A stretch of 39,917 nt of DNA from Mycobacterium colombiense (GTDB lineage Bacteria > Actinomycetota > Actinomycetes > Mycobacteriales > Mycobacteriaceae), in contig NZ_LZKI01000125.1 of NCBI RefSeq assembly GCF_001672755.1, positions 1-39,917 of the forward strand, written 5' to 3'. The notes under the pieces are model-generated. The model worked only from the letters and a program-made list of their open reading frames with translations. It was not told the origin of the DNA and made no database searches. Positions 17,205 through 23,644 of this stretch are shown here, in pieces. Both the position numbers and the translations under genes were made by a program. Numbering within the stretch: position 1 is the first letter of the stretch; the number at the start of each line of letters is the position of its first letter.

Positions 17205-17230
17205 ATACCCACAAGTCAGCGCCCGTAACC
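17205..17230 (-). promoter_or_regulatory. SigF-type promoter upstream of rsbW-sigF
   Basis: Read on the minus strand, GGTT (17230-17227), 16 bases, GGGTAT (17210-17205). It would start a transcript near 17198, about 295 bases before the rsbW ATG, giving SigF-dependent expression of rsbW-sigF. This is the autoregulatory promoter known in M. tuberculosis upstream of usfX, as far as motif and orientation show. The long leader passes through the antisense of the small ORF at 17067-17159. Confidence 0.7.
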
Positions 17231-17283
17231 TCGGAATTCGGCTTTCCAGCGGAATTTCACACCCCCCGCGCCGGGGCAGGTCA

Positions 17284-17330
17284 CCGGCTGAAAAGCCGGA
17301 TGAAGGCTCGCGTGCCGACTAGTTGTCGGC
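17284..17330 (-). terminator. Two perfect stem-loops after usfY
   Basis: GCCGAC-TAGTT-GTCGGC (17314-17330) follows the usfY stop by five bases and CCGGCT-GAAA-AGCCGG (17284-17299) follows it, both perfect 6-bp stems. Neither is followed by a U-rich run, so they may be partial terminators or processing/stability stems that separate usfY from rsbW-sigF mRNA. Confidence 0.45.
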
Positions 17331-17335
17331 GGGTG

Positions 17336-17647
17336 TCAGCTGGCCGGCCACTGCCGGTGCACCTCGGGGTGTTCGGCGTACCAGCGATCGGCGATCCGGC
17401 GAATCCTGCGGTGTTCCACCGCAAGCCAGACCAGCCCGAGCACCGCGGCGATGACCGCGACGATCCCCGCCGTCATGCCCTCGTGGTGATGTCCGCTGCC
17501 GAAGGCCGCGAGACTGCCGCAGGCCCCGATCACGCCTGCGACCACTAAGAGATACCCGGGCCAGTGCAGGACGTCGATCAGCGACTCGCCGGCGAGCGGC
17601 CGCGTGGTCCTCAGATGGTCGACGGGGTCGTGATAGGTGTCTCCCAT
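17336..17647 (-). CDS. usfY: SigF-locus membrane protein UsfY
   Basis: A 103-residue protein with two hydrophobic segments (about YLLVVAGVIGACGSLAAFGS and MTAGIVAVIAAVLGLVWLAV), preceded by a polar head (GDTYHDPVDHLRTTRPLAGE) and followed by a basic tail EHRRIRRIADRWYAEHPEV. It is the counterpart of Rv3288c UsfY, a gene co-regulated with sigF and of unknown function. The ATG has AGGAG at five bases. It lies 47 bases after the Rv3289c-like gene and is probably in the same SigF-driven transcript; two stem-loops follow its stop. A paired-helix hairpin topology with both ends in the cytosol is likely. Confidence 0.9.
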   Translation of the reverse strand: MGDTYHDPVDHLRTTRPLAGESLIDVLHWPGYLLVVAGVIGACGSLAAFGSGHHHEGMTAGIVAVIAAVLGLVWLAVEHRRIRRIADRWYAEHPEVHRQWPAS

Positions 17648-17694
17648 AGCTGCTCCTCACCGCACCATCAACGTTAGATCGCGGGAGGACAAAC

Positions 17695-18078
17695 CTAAAG
17701 GGCCAGTACCGGACCGGCGATCGGAGCAACGCCCATGGCGACCATCAGCGCCATCGCGGTCAGCAGGAACCAGCCCGCGCCGTGCCATCCCCACCACGTG
17801 CCCCGGGCCTTCCACACCAGATAGGTGCGCACGAACGCCCAGATCCCGGCGGCCAGCGCGATCAGCGGGCCTCCGAACGCCAGCAGGGTGCGCTGCGGCG
17901 CGCCGCACGCCACCGTGTCCACGCTGACTCCCGGGCAGGTGCTCACCCACACCGCGGCGATCACGAGGAAGCCGACAGCGGCAAGCGTGGACAGCACGGC
18001 AAATCGGATGGCCGCGTGCACCTCGCCGTCTTCCTGACCCAAGCGGTCACCGCCGGACCGAGCATCCGCTTTCTGCAT
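17695..18078 (-). CDS. Conserved three-helix membrane protein (Rv3289c-like)
   Basis: A 127-residue protein with three predicted membrane segments: AIRFAVLSTLAAVGFLVIAA (about 23-45), RTLLAFGGPLIALAAGIWAF (about 63-84) and GWFLLTAMALMVAMGVAPIA (about 101-122), plus a conserved-looking WKARGTWWGWHGAGW loop before the last. Two cysteines (CPGVSVDTVAC) lie in the first external loop and could form a disulfide. It corresponds to Rv3289c, which has no known function. It is the first gene behind the best SigF promoter in the window (18188-18213), so it heads the Rv3289c-usfY-rsbW-sigF unit. An AGGGAGG ribosome binding site precedes the ATG. Confidence 0.85.
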   Translation of the reverse strand: MQKADARSGGDRLGQEDGEVHAAIRFAVLSTLAAVGFLVIAAVWVSTCPGVSVDTVACGAPQRTLLAFGGPLIALAAGIWAFVRTYLVWKARGTWWGWHGAGWFLLTAMALMVAMGVAPIAGPVLAL

Positions 18079-18187
18079 GGTTGGTCACCTCCCTCAGGGG
18101 CCCGCGCTTAGTTCATCGCTCGCTACGTCGCATTAGTTACCGGGCATCATCACCGCGCTGGTAGCAGCGGAAGGCGCACGGAAACAA

Positions 18188-18213
18188 ATACCCCGCGGCA
18201 AACGGCGATAAAC
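18188..18213 (-). promoter_or_regulatory. Consensus SigF promoter heading the sigF operon
   Basis: On the minus strand GTTT (18213-18210), 16 bases, GGGTAT (18193-18188), an exact match to the mycobacterial SigF consensus. It sits between the lat stop codon (18236) and the Rv3289c-like gene, with a predicted start near 18181 and a leader of about 100 bases. It implies positive autoregulation of the whole locus. Confidence 0.75.
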
Positions 18214-18235
18214 GGGATCGAGGTGAGGTCAAGGC

Positions 18236-19573
18236 CTAGCGCAGGGCCCGCAGAGCCCCGCGGACGGCGGACAGGGCGGCGTCGATCTCCGCGCGCGAGA
18301 CGGTCAGCGCCGGACGGAACCGGACGCCGTCGCGCCCCGAGGGCAGCACGATCACCGCCCGGCGCCACAGCATGCGGATCAGCTCGTCGCGGTCGGCGGT
18401 GGTCGGCACGCTGAAGGCACACATCAGGCCGCGGCCGCGGGGGTCGAGCACCAGGCCGGGAAATTCGTCGGCCAGCTCGTCGAGGCGCGCGTGCAGGTAG
18501 GCCCCCTGTTCGGCGGCCCGGTCGAACAGTCCGTCGGCCTCGATCACCTCCAGGATGCGGCGGGCGCGCACCATGTCGGCCAGGTTGCCGCCCCACGTCG
18601 AGTTCACCCGGGAGGACACCGCGAACACGTTGTCGCGGACCTCGTCGACCCGGCGGCCGGCCATGATGCCGCACACCTGGGTCTTCTTGCCGAACGCCAC
18701 CACGTCGGGTCGCACGCCCAATTGCTGGTAGGCCCAAGGCGTTCCGGTCAGGCCGCAGCCGGTCTGCACCTCGTCGACGATCAGCAAGGCGTCGTACTCG
18801 TCGCACAGATCGCGCATGGCGGCGAAGAACTCCGGCCGGAAGTGACGGTCGCCGCCCTCGCCCTGGATGGGTTCGGCCACGAAGCAGGCGATGTCGTGCG
18901 GGTGCGCCTCGAAGGCGGCGCGGGCCTGCCGCAGCGACTCGGTCTCCAGCGTCGCCATGGCCGCGCCGCCCAGGCCGGGCCGGAGGAACGGGGCGTCGAT
19001 GCGGGGCCAGTCGAACCGGGGGAAGCGGGCCACGGTGACCGGCTTGGTGTTGGTCAGCGACAGCGTGTATCCGCTGCGGCCGTGGAACGCGCCGCGCAGG
19101 TGCAGCACCCGGGTGCCCAGCGCGGGATCGATCCCGCGCGCCTCGTTGAACCGGCTCTTCCAGTCGAACGCCACCTTGAGCGCGTTCTCCACCGCGAGTG
19201 CGCCGCCGTCGACGAAGAACAGGTGCGGTAGCGCCGGGTCACCCAGCACTCGGGCGAAGGTCTGCACGAAGCGGGCCATCGCCACCGAGTAGACGTCGGA
19301 GTTGCTGGGCTTGTTCAGGGCGGCCTGCGCCAGTTCGGCGCGAAACTCCTGGTCATCGGCCAGCGCGGGGTGGTTCATGCCCAGCGCCGATGACGCGAAG
19401 AAGGTGAACATGTCCAGGTAGCGCCGGCCGTCGCGGGCGTCGTACAGGTAGGAGCCGGCGGAGCGGGCCAGATCGAGCACGAAATCGAAGCCGTCGACCA
19501 GAATGCTGCGCGCGAGCACCTCGTGGACCCGGTCGGGCGCCGTGCGGGTGAAGCGTTCGAGGGTGGCGGTCAT
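18236..19573 (-). CDS. lat: L-lysine 6-aminotransferase Lat
   Basis: Lat is a PLP-dependent class III aminotransferase that moves the epsilon-amino group of lysine to 2-oxoglutarate, giving aminoadipate semialdehyde, which cyclises to piperideine-6-carboxylate. The 445-residue protein has FVDGGALAVENALKVAFDWK near 120-139, GAFHGRSGYTLS at 161-172, the PLP-phosphate and ring contacts LLIVDEVQTGCGL at 263-275 and the Schiff-base lysine in AFGKKTQVCG (K296 or K297). It matches Rv3290c (449). With pcd and hglS nearby it makes a lysine degradation route. A leaderless-type promoter and an AT-rich palindrome lie directly upstream, next to lrpA. Confidence 0.96.
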   Translation of the reverse strand: MTATLERFTRTAPDRVHEVLARSILVDGFDFVLDLARSAGSYLYDARDGRRYLDMFTFFASSALGMNHPALADDQEFRAELAQAALNKPSNSDVYSVAMARFVQTFARVLGDPALPHLFFVDGGALAVENALKVAFDWKSRFNEARGIDPALGTRVLHLRGAFHGRSGYTLSLTNTKPVTVARFPRFDWPRIDAPFLRPGLGGAAMATLETESLRQARAAFEAHPHDIACFVAEPIQGEGGDRHFRPEFFAAMRDLCDEYDALLIVDEVQTGCGLTGTPWAYQQLGVRPDVVAFGKKTQVCGIMAGRRVDEVRDNVFAVSSRVNSTWGGNLADMVRARRILEVIEADGLFDRAAEQGAYLHARLDELADEFPGLVLDPRGRGLMCAFSVPTTADRDELIRMLWRRAVIVLPSGRDGVRFRPALTVSRAEIDAALSAVRGALRALR

Positions 19574-19579
19574 GGCCTC

Positions 19580-19633
19580 ATCGTAGCCGATTTTTACGGA
19601 ATCATGAGCGTTATACCGTATATTTTATGGTAT
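19580..19633 (-). promoter_or_regulatory. lat promoter with AT-rich palindrome, likely Lrp/AsnC operator
   Basis: On the minus strand TACGAT (19585-19580) ends six bases before the lat ATG, a leaderless-type -10. Upstream, ATACCGTA (19613-19620) and TATGGTAT (19626-19633) form an 8-bp inverted repeat with one mismatch around TATTT, centred about 50 bases before the start. It includes the lrpA stop codon. AT-rich palindromes of this size are typical Lrp/AsnC sites, and M. tuberculosis LrpA is known to bind near lat; activation of lat by LrpA is the inference. Confidence 0.55.
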
Positions 19634-20077
19634 TCGTTGCCTATCAGCGTAAAAAGTATTCAATATGATGGTGCTCCGTGTCCTGACGTTCGCCGTCGTC
19701 CGGATCCGCTGCAGCAGGTCCTCCAGCGCCCGGGCGGACGGAACGCGCACCAGCAGGACGTAGCTTTCCTCGCCGGCCACCGAGTGACACGATTCGATCT
19801 CCTCGATGTGCTCGAGGCGGGCGGGCGCATCATCGGGTTGAGAGGGATCCAAGGGAGTGATGGCCACGAACGCCGACAGCAGGTGTCCGACCGCCTCCGG
19901 GTCGACGCGCGCCGCGTATCCCGCGATGACCCCGCGTGCCTCGAGCCTGCGCACCCGCGACTGCACCGCCGAGACCGACAGCCGCGCGCTGGCGGCCAGC
20001 TCCGCCAGCGTCGCACGGCCGTCGGCGACCAGCTCGCGCACCAGAATCCGGTCGACCTCGTCGAGCGTCTCACTCAT
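19625..20077 (-). CDS. lrpA: Lrp/AsnC-family regulator LrpA
   Basis: A 150-residue feast/famine regulator. The N-terminal winged HTH is DEVDRILVRELVADGRATLA followed by ELAASARLSVSAVQSRVRRL; the C-terminal RAM effector domain includes HLLSAFVAITPLDPSQPDD, IEEIESCHSVAGEESYVLLV and the final strand STIILNTFYADRQRIP. It matches Rv3291c, which senses amino acids including lysine and controls lat. The last ten codons are strikingly AT-rich and use rare codons (ATA, AGG, CGA), apparently because that DNA also holds the lat control region. It is divergent from the HglS-like gene with only 30 bases between start codons, so the regulator probably controls both directions. Confidence 0.94.
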   Translation of the reverse strand: MSETLDEVDRILVRELVADGRATLAELAASARLSVSAVQSRVRRLEARGVIAGYAARVDPEAVGHLLSAFVAITPLDPSQPDDAPARLEHIEEIESCHSVAGEESYVLLVRVPSARALEDLLQRIRTTANVRTRSTIILNTFYADRQRIP

Positions 20078-20107
20078 GGCCGGAGACTATCGCAGGAACG
20101 GCCCGTC

Positions 20108-21361
20108 GTGACCCGCACGAAATGGCTGGAAACCTGGCAGCTCCGGGCGCAGTTCGCCGCGGGCCTGTCGGCGATGTATGCGGCCGAGGTGCCCGCCTAC
20201 GGCACCCTGGTCGAGGTCAGCGAGCGGGTCAACGCCGATTACGCGGCGCGTCATGCCGATGCCGAACGCTTCGGCTCGCTGCGGCGGGTCACCGCCGAGC
20301 GGCACGGCGCCATCCGGGTGGGCAGCCCGGCCGAACTGGCCGCCGTCGCAGACCTTTTCGCCGCGTTCGGCATGCTGCCGGTGGGCTTCTACGACCTGCG
20401 TCGCGCGGCGTCACCCGTCCCCGTGGTCTCGACCGCCTTCCGGCCCATCGACGCAACCGAGTTGTCGCGCAACCCGTTCCGGGTGTTCACCTCGCTGCTG
20501 GCCACCCGCGACCCGCGCTACTTCGACCGCGACCTGCGCCGCCGCGTCGACACCTTCCTGGAGCGGCGCCGGCTGTTCGACCCCGCGGTGGTGGCGCGGG
20601 CGCGGGTCATCGCCGCCGAGGGTGGCTGCGATGCCGACGAGGCGCGGCCGTTCGTCGCGGCGGCGGTGGCGGCCTTCGCGTTGTCCGGCGAGCCGATCGA
20701 GCGATCGTGGTATGACGAATTGGCGGGCGTCTCCGCGGTGGCCGCCGACATCGCGGGTGTCGGCTCGACCCACATCAACCACCTGACGCCGCGGGTGCTC
20801 GACATCGACGACCTGTACCGGCGGATGACCCGGCGCGGCATCACCATGATCGACGCCATCCAGGGGCCGCCCCGCACCGACGGGCCGGCGGTCCTGTTGC
20901 GCCAGACGTCTTTTCGTGCCCTGGCCGAGCCGCGCCGCTTCCGGGGTGACGACGGCCGCATCACCGAGGGGACGCTGCGGGTGCGCTTCGGCGAGGTGGA
21001 GGCCCGCGGCGTCGCGCTGACACCCAAGGGCCGGGAACGCTACGACGCCGCGATGGCCGCCGCCGACCCGGCCGCGGCGTGGGCGAACCACTTCCCGCGC
21101 ACCGACGCGCAGATGGCCGCCGCGGGACTGGCCTACTACCGCGGCGGCGACCCGTCGGCGCCGATCGTCTACGAGGACTTCCTGCCCGCGTCGGCGGCGG
21201 GTATCTTCCGGTCGAACCTGGAATCGCCGGCCGGCTTCGGAAACAGTTGCGCCGTCGACGATTCCGGCTACGACGCCCAGCGGCTGGCCGGGTCCATCGA
21301 CCGTGAGATCTACGACCCCTACCCGCTTTACGAAGCGCTCTCCCAGGAGGCACCGCAATGA
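20108..21361 (+). CDS. hglS: 2-oxoadipate dioxygenase/decarboxylase, HglS/DUF1338 family (Rv3292-like)
   Basis: A 417-residue DUF1338 protein. Members such as Pseudomonas HglS are Fe(II) enzymes that turn 2-oxoadipate into D-2-hydroxyglutarate with loss of CO2, the final step of a lysine route. Metal and substrate residues are in place: HGAIR at 66-70 (H66 metal ligand, R70 substrate carboxylate), STHINHLTPRVLDI with H222/H225 near 220-233, and RFGEVEARGVALTPKGRERY with the glutamate ligand near 296-298. Spacing agrees well with HglS as I remember it (H70, R74, H226, E294). Between lat and pcd, this function fits the pathway. The GTG at 20108 is chosen; the frame stays open upstream through lrpA, which is antisense shadow. 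Its TGA overlaps the pcd ATG by four bases. Confidence 0.85.
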   Translation: MTRTKWLETWQLRAQFAAGLSAMYAAEVPAYGTLVEVSERVNADYAARHADAERFGSLRRVTAERHGAIRVGSPAELAAVADLFAAFGMLPVGFYDLRRAASPVPVVSTAFRPIDATELSRNPFRVFTSLLATRDPRYFDRDLRRRVDTFLERRRLFDPAVVARARVIAAEGGCDADEARPFVAAAVAAFALSGEPIERSWYDELAGVSAVAADIAGVGSTHINHLTPRVLDIDDLYRRMTRRGITMIDAIQGPPRTDGPAVLLRQTSFRALAEPRRFRGDDGRITEGTLRVRFGEVEARGVALTPKGRERYDAAMAAADPAAAWANHFPRTDAQMAAAGLAYYRGGDPSAPIVYEDFLPASAAGIFRSNLESPAGFGNSCAVDDSGYDAQRLAGSIDREIYDPYPLYEALSQEAPQ

Positions 21362-22887
21362 CCATGCCGACCGCCGATGACCTGCGCGCCCGGGTGCGGG
21401 ATGCCTTGCGGGCGATGGGGGCCGAGATCGCTCTCGGTGAGCCGGACGCCCACGGCATGCCGGCCAGCACACCGATCACCGGTGAGGTGCTGTTCACCGT
21501 CGCGCCCACCACTCACGAGCAGGCCGAGCGGGTGATATCCGAAGCCGCGCAATCGTTTTCGGCGTGGCGCGCCACCCCGGCCCCGGTTCGCGGCGCGCTG
21601 GTGGCGCGGCTCGGCGAGCTACTGACCGAGCACAAGGACGAGCTGGCCACCCTGGTGACGCTCGAGGTGGGCAAGATCAGCTCCGAGGCCGCCGGCGAGG
21701 TGCAGGAGATGATCGACATCTGCCAGTTCGCCGTCGGCCTGTCGCGTCAGCTCTATGGCCGCACCATCGCTTCGGAGCGCCCCGGCCACCGACTGCTGGA
21801 GACCTGGCACCCGCTCGGCGTCGTCGGGGTGATCACCGCGTTCAACTTCCCGGTCGCGGTCTGGGCCTGGAACGCCGCTCTGGCCCTGGTGTGCGGGGAT
21901 CCGGTGGTGTGGAAGCCCTCGGAGCTGACGCCGTTGACGGCGCTGGCCACCCAGTCCCTGATCGCCCGGGCCGCAGCCGATGTGGGCGCCCCGCCCGCGG
22001 TGAGCTCCCTGGTACTGGGCGACCGCGACCTGGGCGAGCTGCTGGTGGACGACCCCCGGATCGCGCTGGTGTCCGCGACCGGTTCGGTCCGGATGGGCCG
22101 GGCCGTCGGCCCCCGCGTCGCCGCCCGGTTCGGGCGGGCGCTGCTGGAACTGGGCGGCAACAACGCCGCCATCGTGACGCCGTCGGCCGACCTGGACCTC
22201 GCGGTGCGGGCGGTGGTGTTCGCCGCGGCCGGCACCGCCGGTCAACGCTGCACCAGCCTGCGTCGGCTGATCGTGCACCGCTCGGTCGCCGACGAGGTCG
22301 TCGCGCGCGTGGCGTCCGCCTTCGCACAGCTCCGGATCGGCGACCCGGCCGCGCCGGGCACCCTCGTCGGGCCGCTGATCCACGAGACCGCCTACCGCGA
22401 CATGGTGGGCGCGCTGGAGCAGGCGCGCGCCGACGGCGGTGCGGTCATCGGCGGCGCGCGCACCCACCCCGGCGTCGCCGAACACCCGAGTTCCTACTAC
22501 GTCGCGCCGGCCCTGGTCCGGATGCCCGCGCAGACGGCCATCGTGGCGGCCGAGACGTTCGCGCCCATACTCTACGTGCTGACCTACGACCGGCTGGATG
22601 ACGCGATCGCACTCAATAATGCTGTGCCACAGGGCCTTTCGTCGGCCATCTTCACCACCGACCTGCGCGAGGCCGAGCGGTTCCTGGCCGAATCCGACTG
22701 CGGAATCGCCAATGTCAACATCGGCACGTCCGGCGCGGAGATCGGCGGCGCGTTCGGCGGTGAGAAGGAAACCGGCGGCGGACGCGAATCCGGCACCGAC
22801 TCGTGGAAGGCCTACATGCGCCAAAGTACCAATACCGTCAATTATTCCGGCGAGTTGCCGCTGGCCCAGGGCGTGGAGTTCGGATAA
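21358..22887 (+). CDS. pcd: Piperideine-6-carboxylate / aminoadipate-semialdehyde dehydrogenase Pcd
   Basis: An NAD(P)-dependent aldehyde dehydrogenase that oxidises the Lat product to L-2-aminoadipate. The 509-residue protein has the ALDH core: AFNFPVAVWAWN near 161-172 (N163 oxyanion site), WKPSELTPLTA at 185-195, SATGSVRMGRAV for the cofactor, LELGGNNAAIV with general base E264, and GTAGQRCTSLRRL with catalytic C298. GNN in place of the more usual GGK is typical of the antiquitin-like ALDH7 branch, which acts on this semialdehyde. It corresponds to Rv3293. The ATG overlaps the hglS stop (ATGA), so both enzymes are made from one coupled message. Confidence 0.94.
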   Translation: MTMPTADDLRARVRDALRAMGAEIALGEPDAHGMPASTPITGEVLFTVAPTTHEQAERVISEAAQSFSAWRATPAPVRGALVARLGELLTEHKDELATLVTLEVGKISSEAAGEVQEMIDICQFAVGLSRQLYGRTIASERPGHRLLETWHPLGVVGVITAFNFPVAVWAWNAALALVCGDPVVWKPSELTPLTALATQSLIARAAADVGAPPAVSSLVLGDRDLGELLVDDPRIALVSATGSVRMGRAVGPRVAARFGRALLELGGNNAAIVTPSADLDLAVRAVVFAAAGTAGQRCTSLRRLIVHRSVADEVVARVASAFAQLRIGDPAAPGTLVGPLIHETAYRDMVGALEQARADGGAVIGGARTHPGVAEHPSSYYVAPALVRMPAQTAIVAAETFAPILYVLTYDRLDDAIALNNAVPQGLSSAIFTTDLREAERFLAESDCGIANVNIGTSGAEIGGAFGGEKETGGGRESGTDSWKAYMRQSTNTVNYSGELPLAQGVEFG

Positions 22888-22904
22888 TCCAATGTGGCCG
22901 TCGT

Positions 22905-22925
22905 CTCATGTCGTATGAGTACTAT
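22905..22925 (+). promoter_or_regulatory. Palindrome and -10 box at the TetR gene
   Basis: CTCATGTCGTATGAG (22905-22919) is a perfect 5-bp inverted repeat around GTCGT, immediately followed by TACTAT (22920-22925), a -10-like box ending seven bases before the ATG at 22933. The layout suggests a leaderless promoter with the repressor's own operator in its spacer. Motifs are read; the autorepression is inferred. Confidence 0.45.
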
Positions 22926-22932
22926 CTGACAC

Positions 22933-23607
22933 ATGCCGACAGCCCGCAGGCGCTTGTCCCCCGAGGATCGACGCGCTGAGCTGCTCGCTTTAGGGGCAGA
23001 GGTCTTCGGGAAGCGACCCTACGACGAGGTCCGCATCGATGAGATCGCGGAACGCGCCGGGGTGTCGCGGGCCCTGATGTACCACTACTTCCCGGACAAG
23101 CGAGCATTTTTCGCGGCGGTGGTCAAAGACGAGGCCGACCGCTTGTACGAGAACACCAACATGGACGACGCCACCGGCCTGACCATGTACGAAGAGGTCC
23201 GGACCGGTGTGATGGCCTACATGGCCTACCACGAGCAGAACCCCGAGGCCGCGTGGGCCGCGTACGTCGGCCTGGGCCGTTCCGACCCCGTCCTGTTGGG
23301 CGTCGACGACGAAGCCAAGAACCGGCAGCTCGAGCACATCATGACCCGCATCACCGACCTGCTGGCAGCCAAGGTGCCGGGGACGAAGCTGGAACCCGAC
23401 GTCGAGCGCGACCTGCGGGTGATCTGCCACGGTTGGCTGGCGTTCACCTTCGAGCTGTGCCGGCAGCGCATCATCGATCCCAGCACCGACGCCGATCGCC
23501 TCGCCGACGCCTGCGCGCACTCACTGTTCGACGCCATCGCCCGGGTGCCCGAGATTCCCGAGGAGCTGTCCCACGCGATGGCGACCGCGCGCCTCGAGCC
23601 GCGCTAG
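22933..23607 (+). CDS. TetR-family transcriptional regulator (Rv3295-like)
   Basis: A 224-residue TetR regulator. The N-terminal HTH spans about residues 10-57 (EDRRAELLALGAEVFGKRPY, then VRIDEIAERAGVSRALMYHY and the typical FPDKRAFF turn). The C-terminal ligand domain (MAYMAYHEQNPEAAWAAYVG, LRVICHGWLAFTFELCRQRI) is of the TetR_C type seen in Rv3295 (221 residues). No divergent target is present; the next gene is lhr, 37 bases downstream on the same strand. The palindrome just upstream suggests autoregulation. The ligand is unknown. Rv3294c, which precedes this gene in M. tuberculosis, has no counterpart here. Confidence 0.88.
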   Translation: MPTARRRLSPEDRRAELLALGAEVFGKRPYDEVRIDEIAERAGVSRALMYHYFPDKRAFFAAVVKDEADRLYENTNMDDATGLTMYEEVRTGVMAYMAYHEQNPEAAWAAYVGLGRSDPVLLGVDDEAKNRQLEHIMTRITDLLAAKVPGTKLEPDVERDLRVICHGWLAFTFELCRQRIIDPSTDADRLADACAHSLFDAIARVPEIPEELSHAMATARLEPR

Positions 23608-23644
23608 CCGATGCCTTGTCGGTGCCCGTTGGCACCATGGATAG

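Noticed and set aside
19523..20107. Upstream extension of the HglS-like frame through lrpA
   Set aside because: This part is antisense to lrpA and lat, has no DUF1338 similarity, and the family starts near the GTG at 20108.
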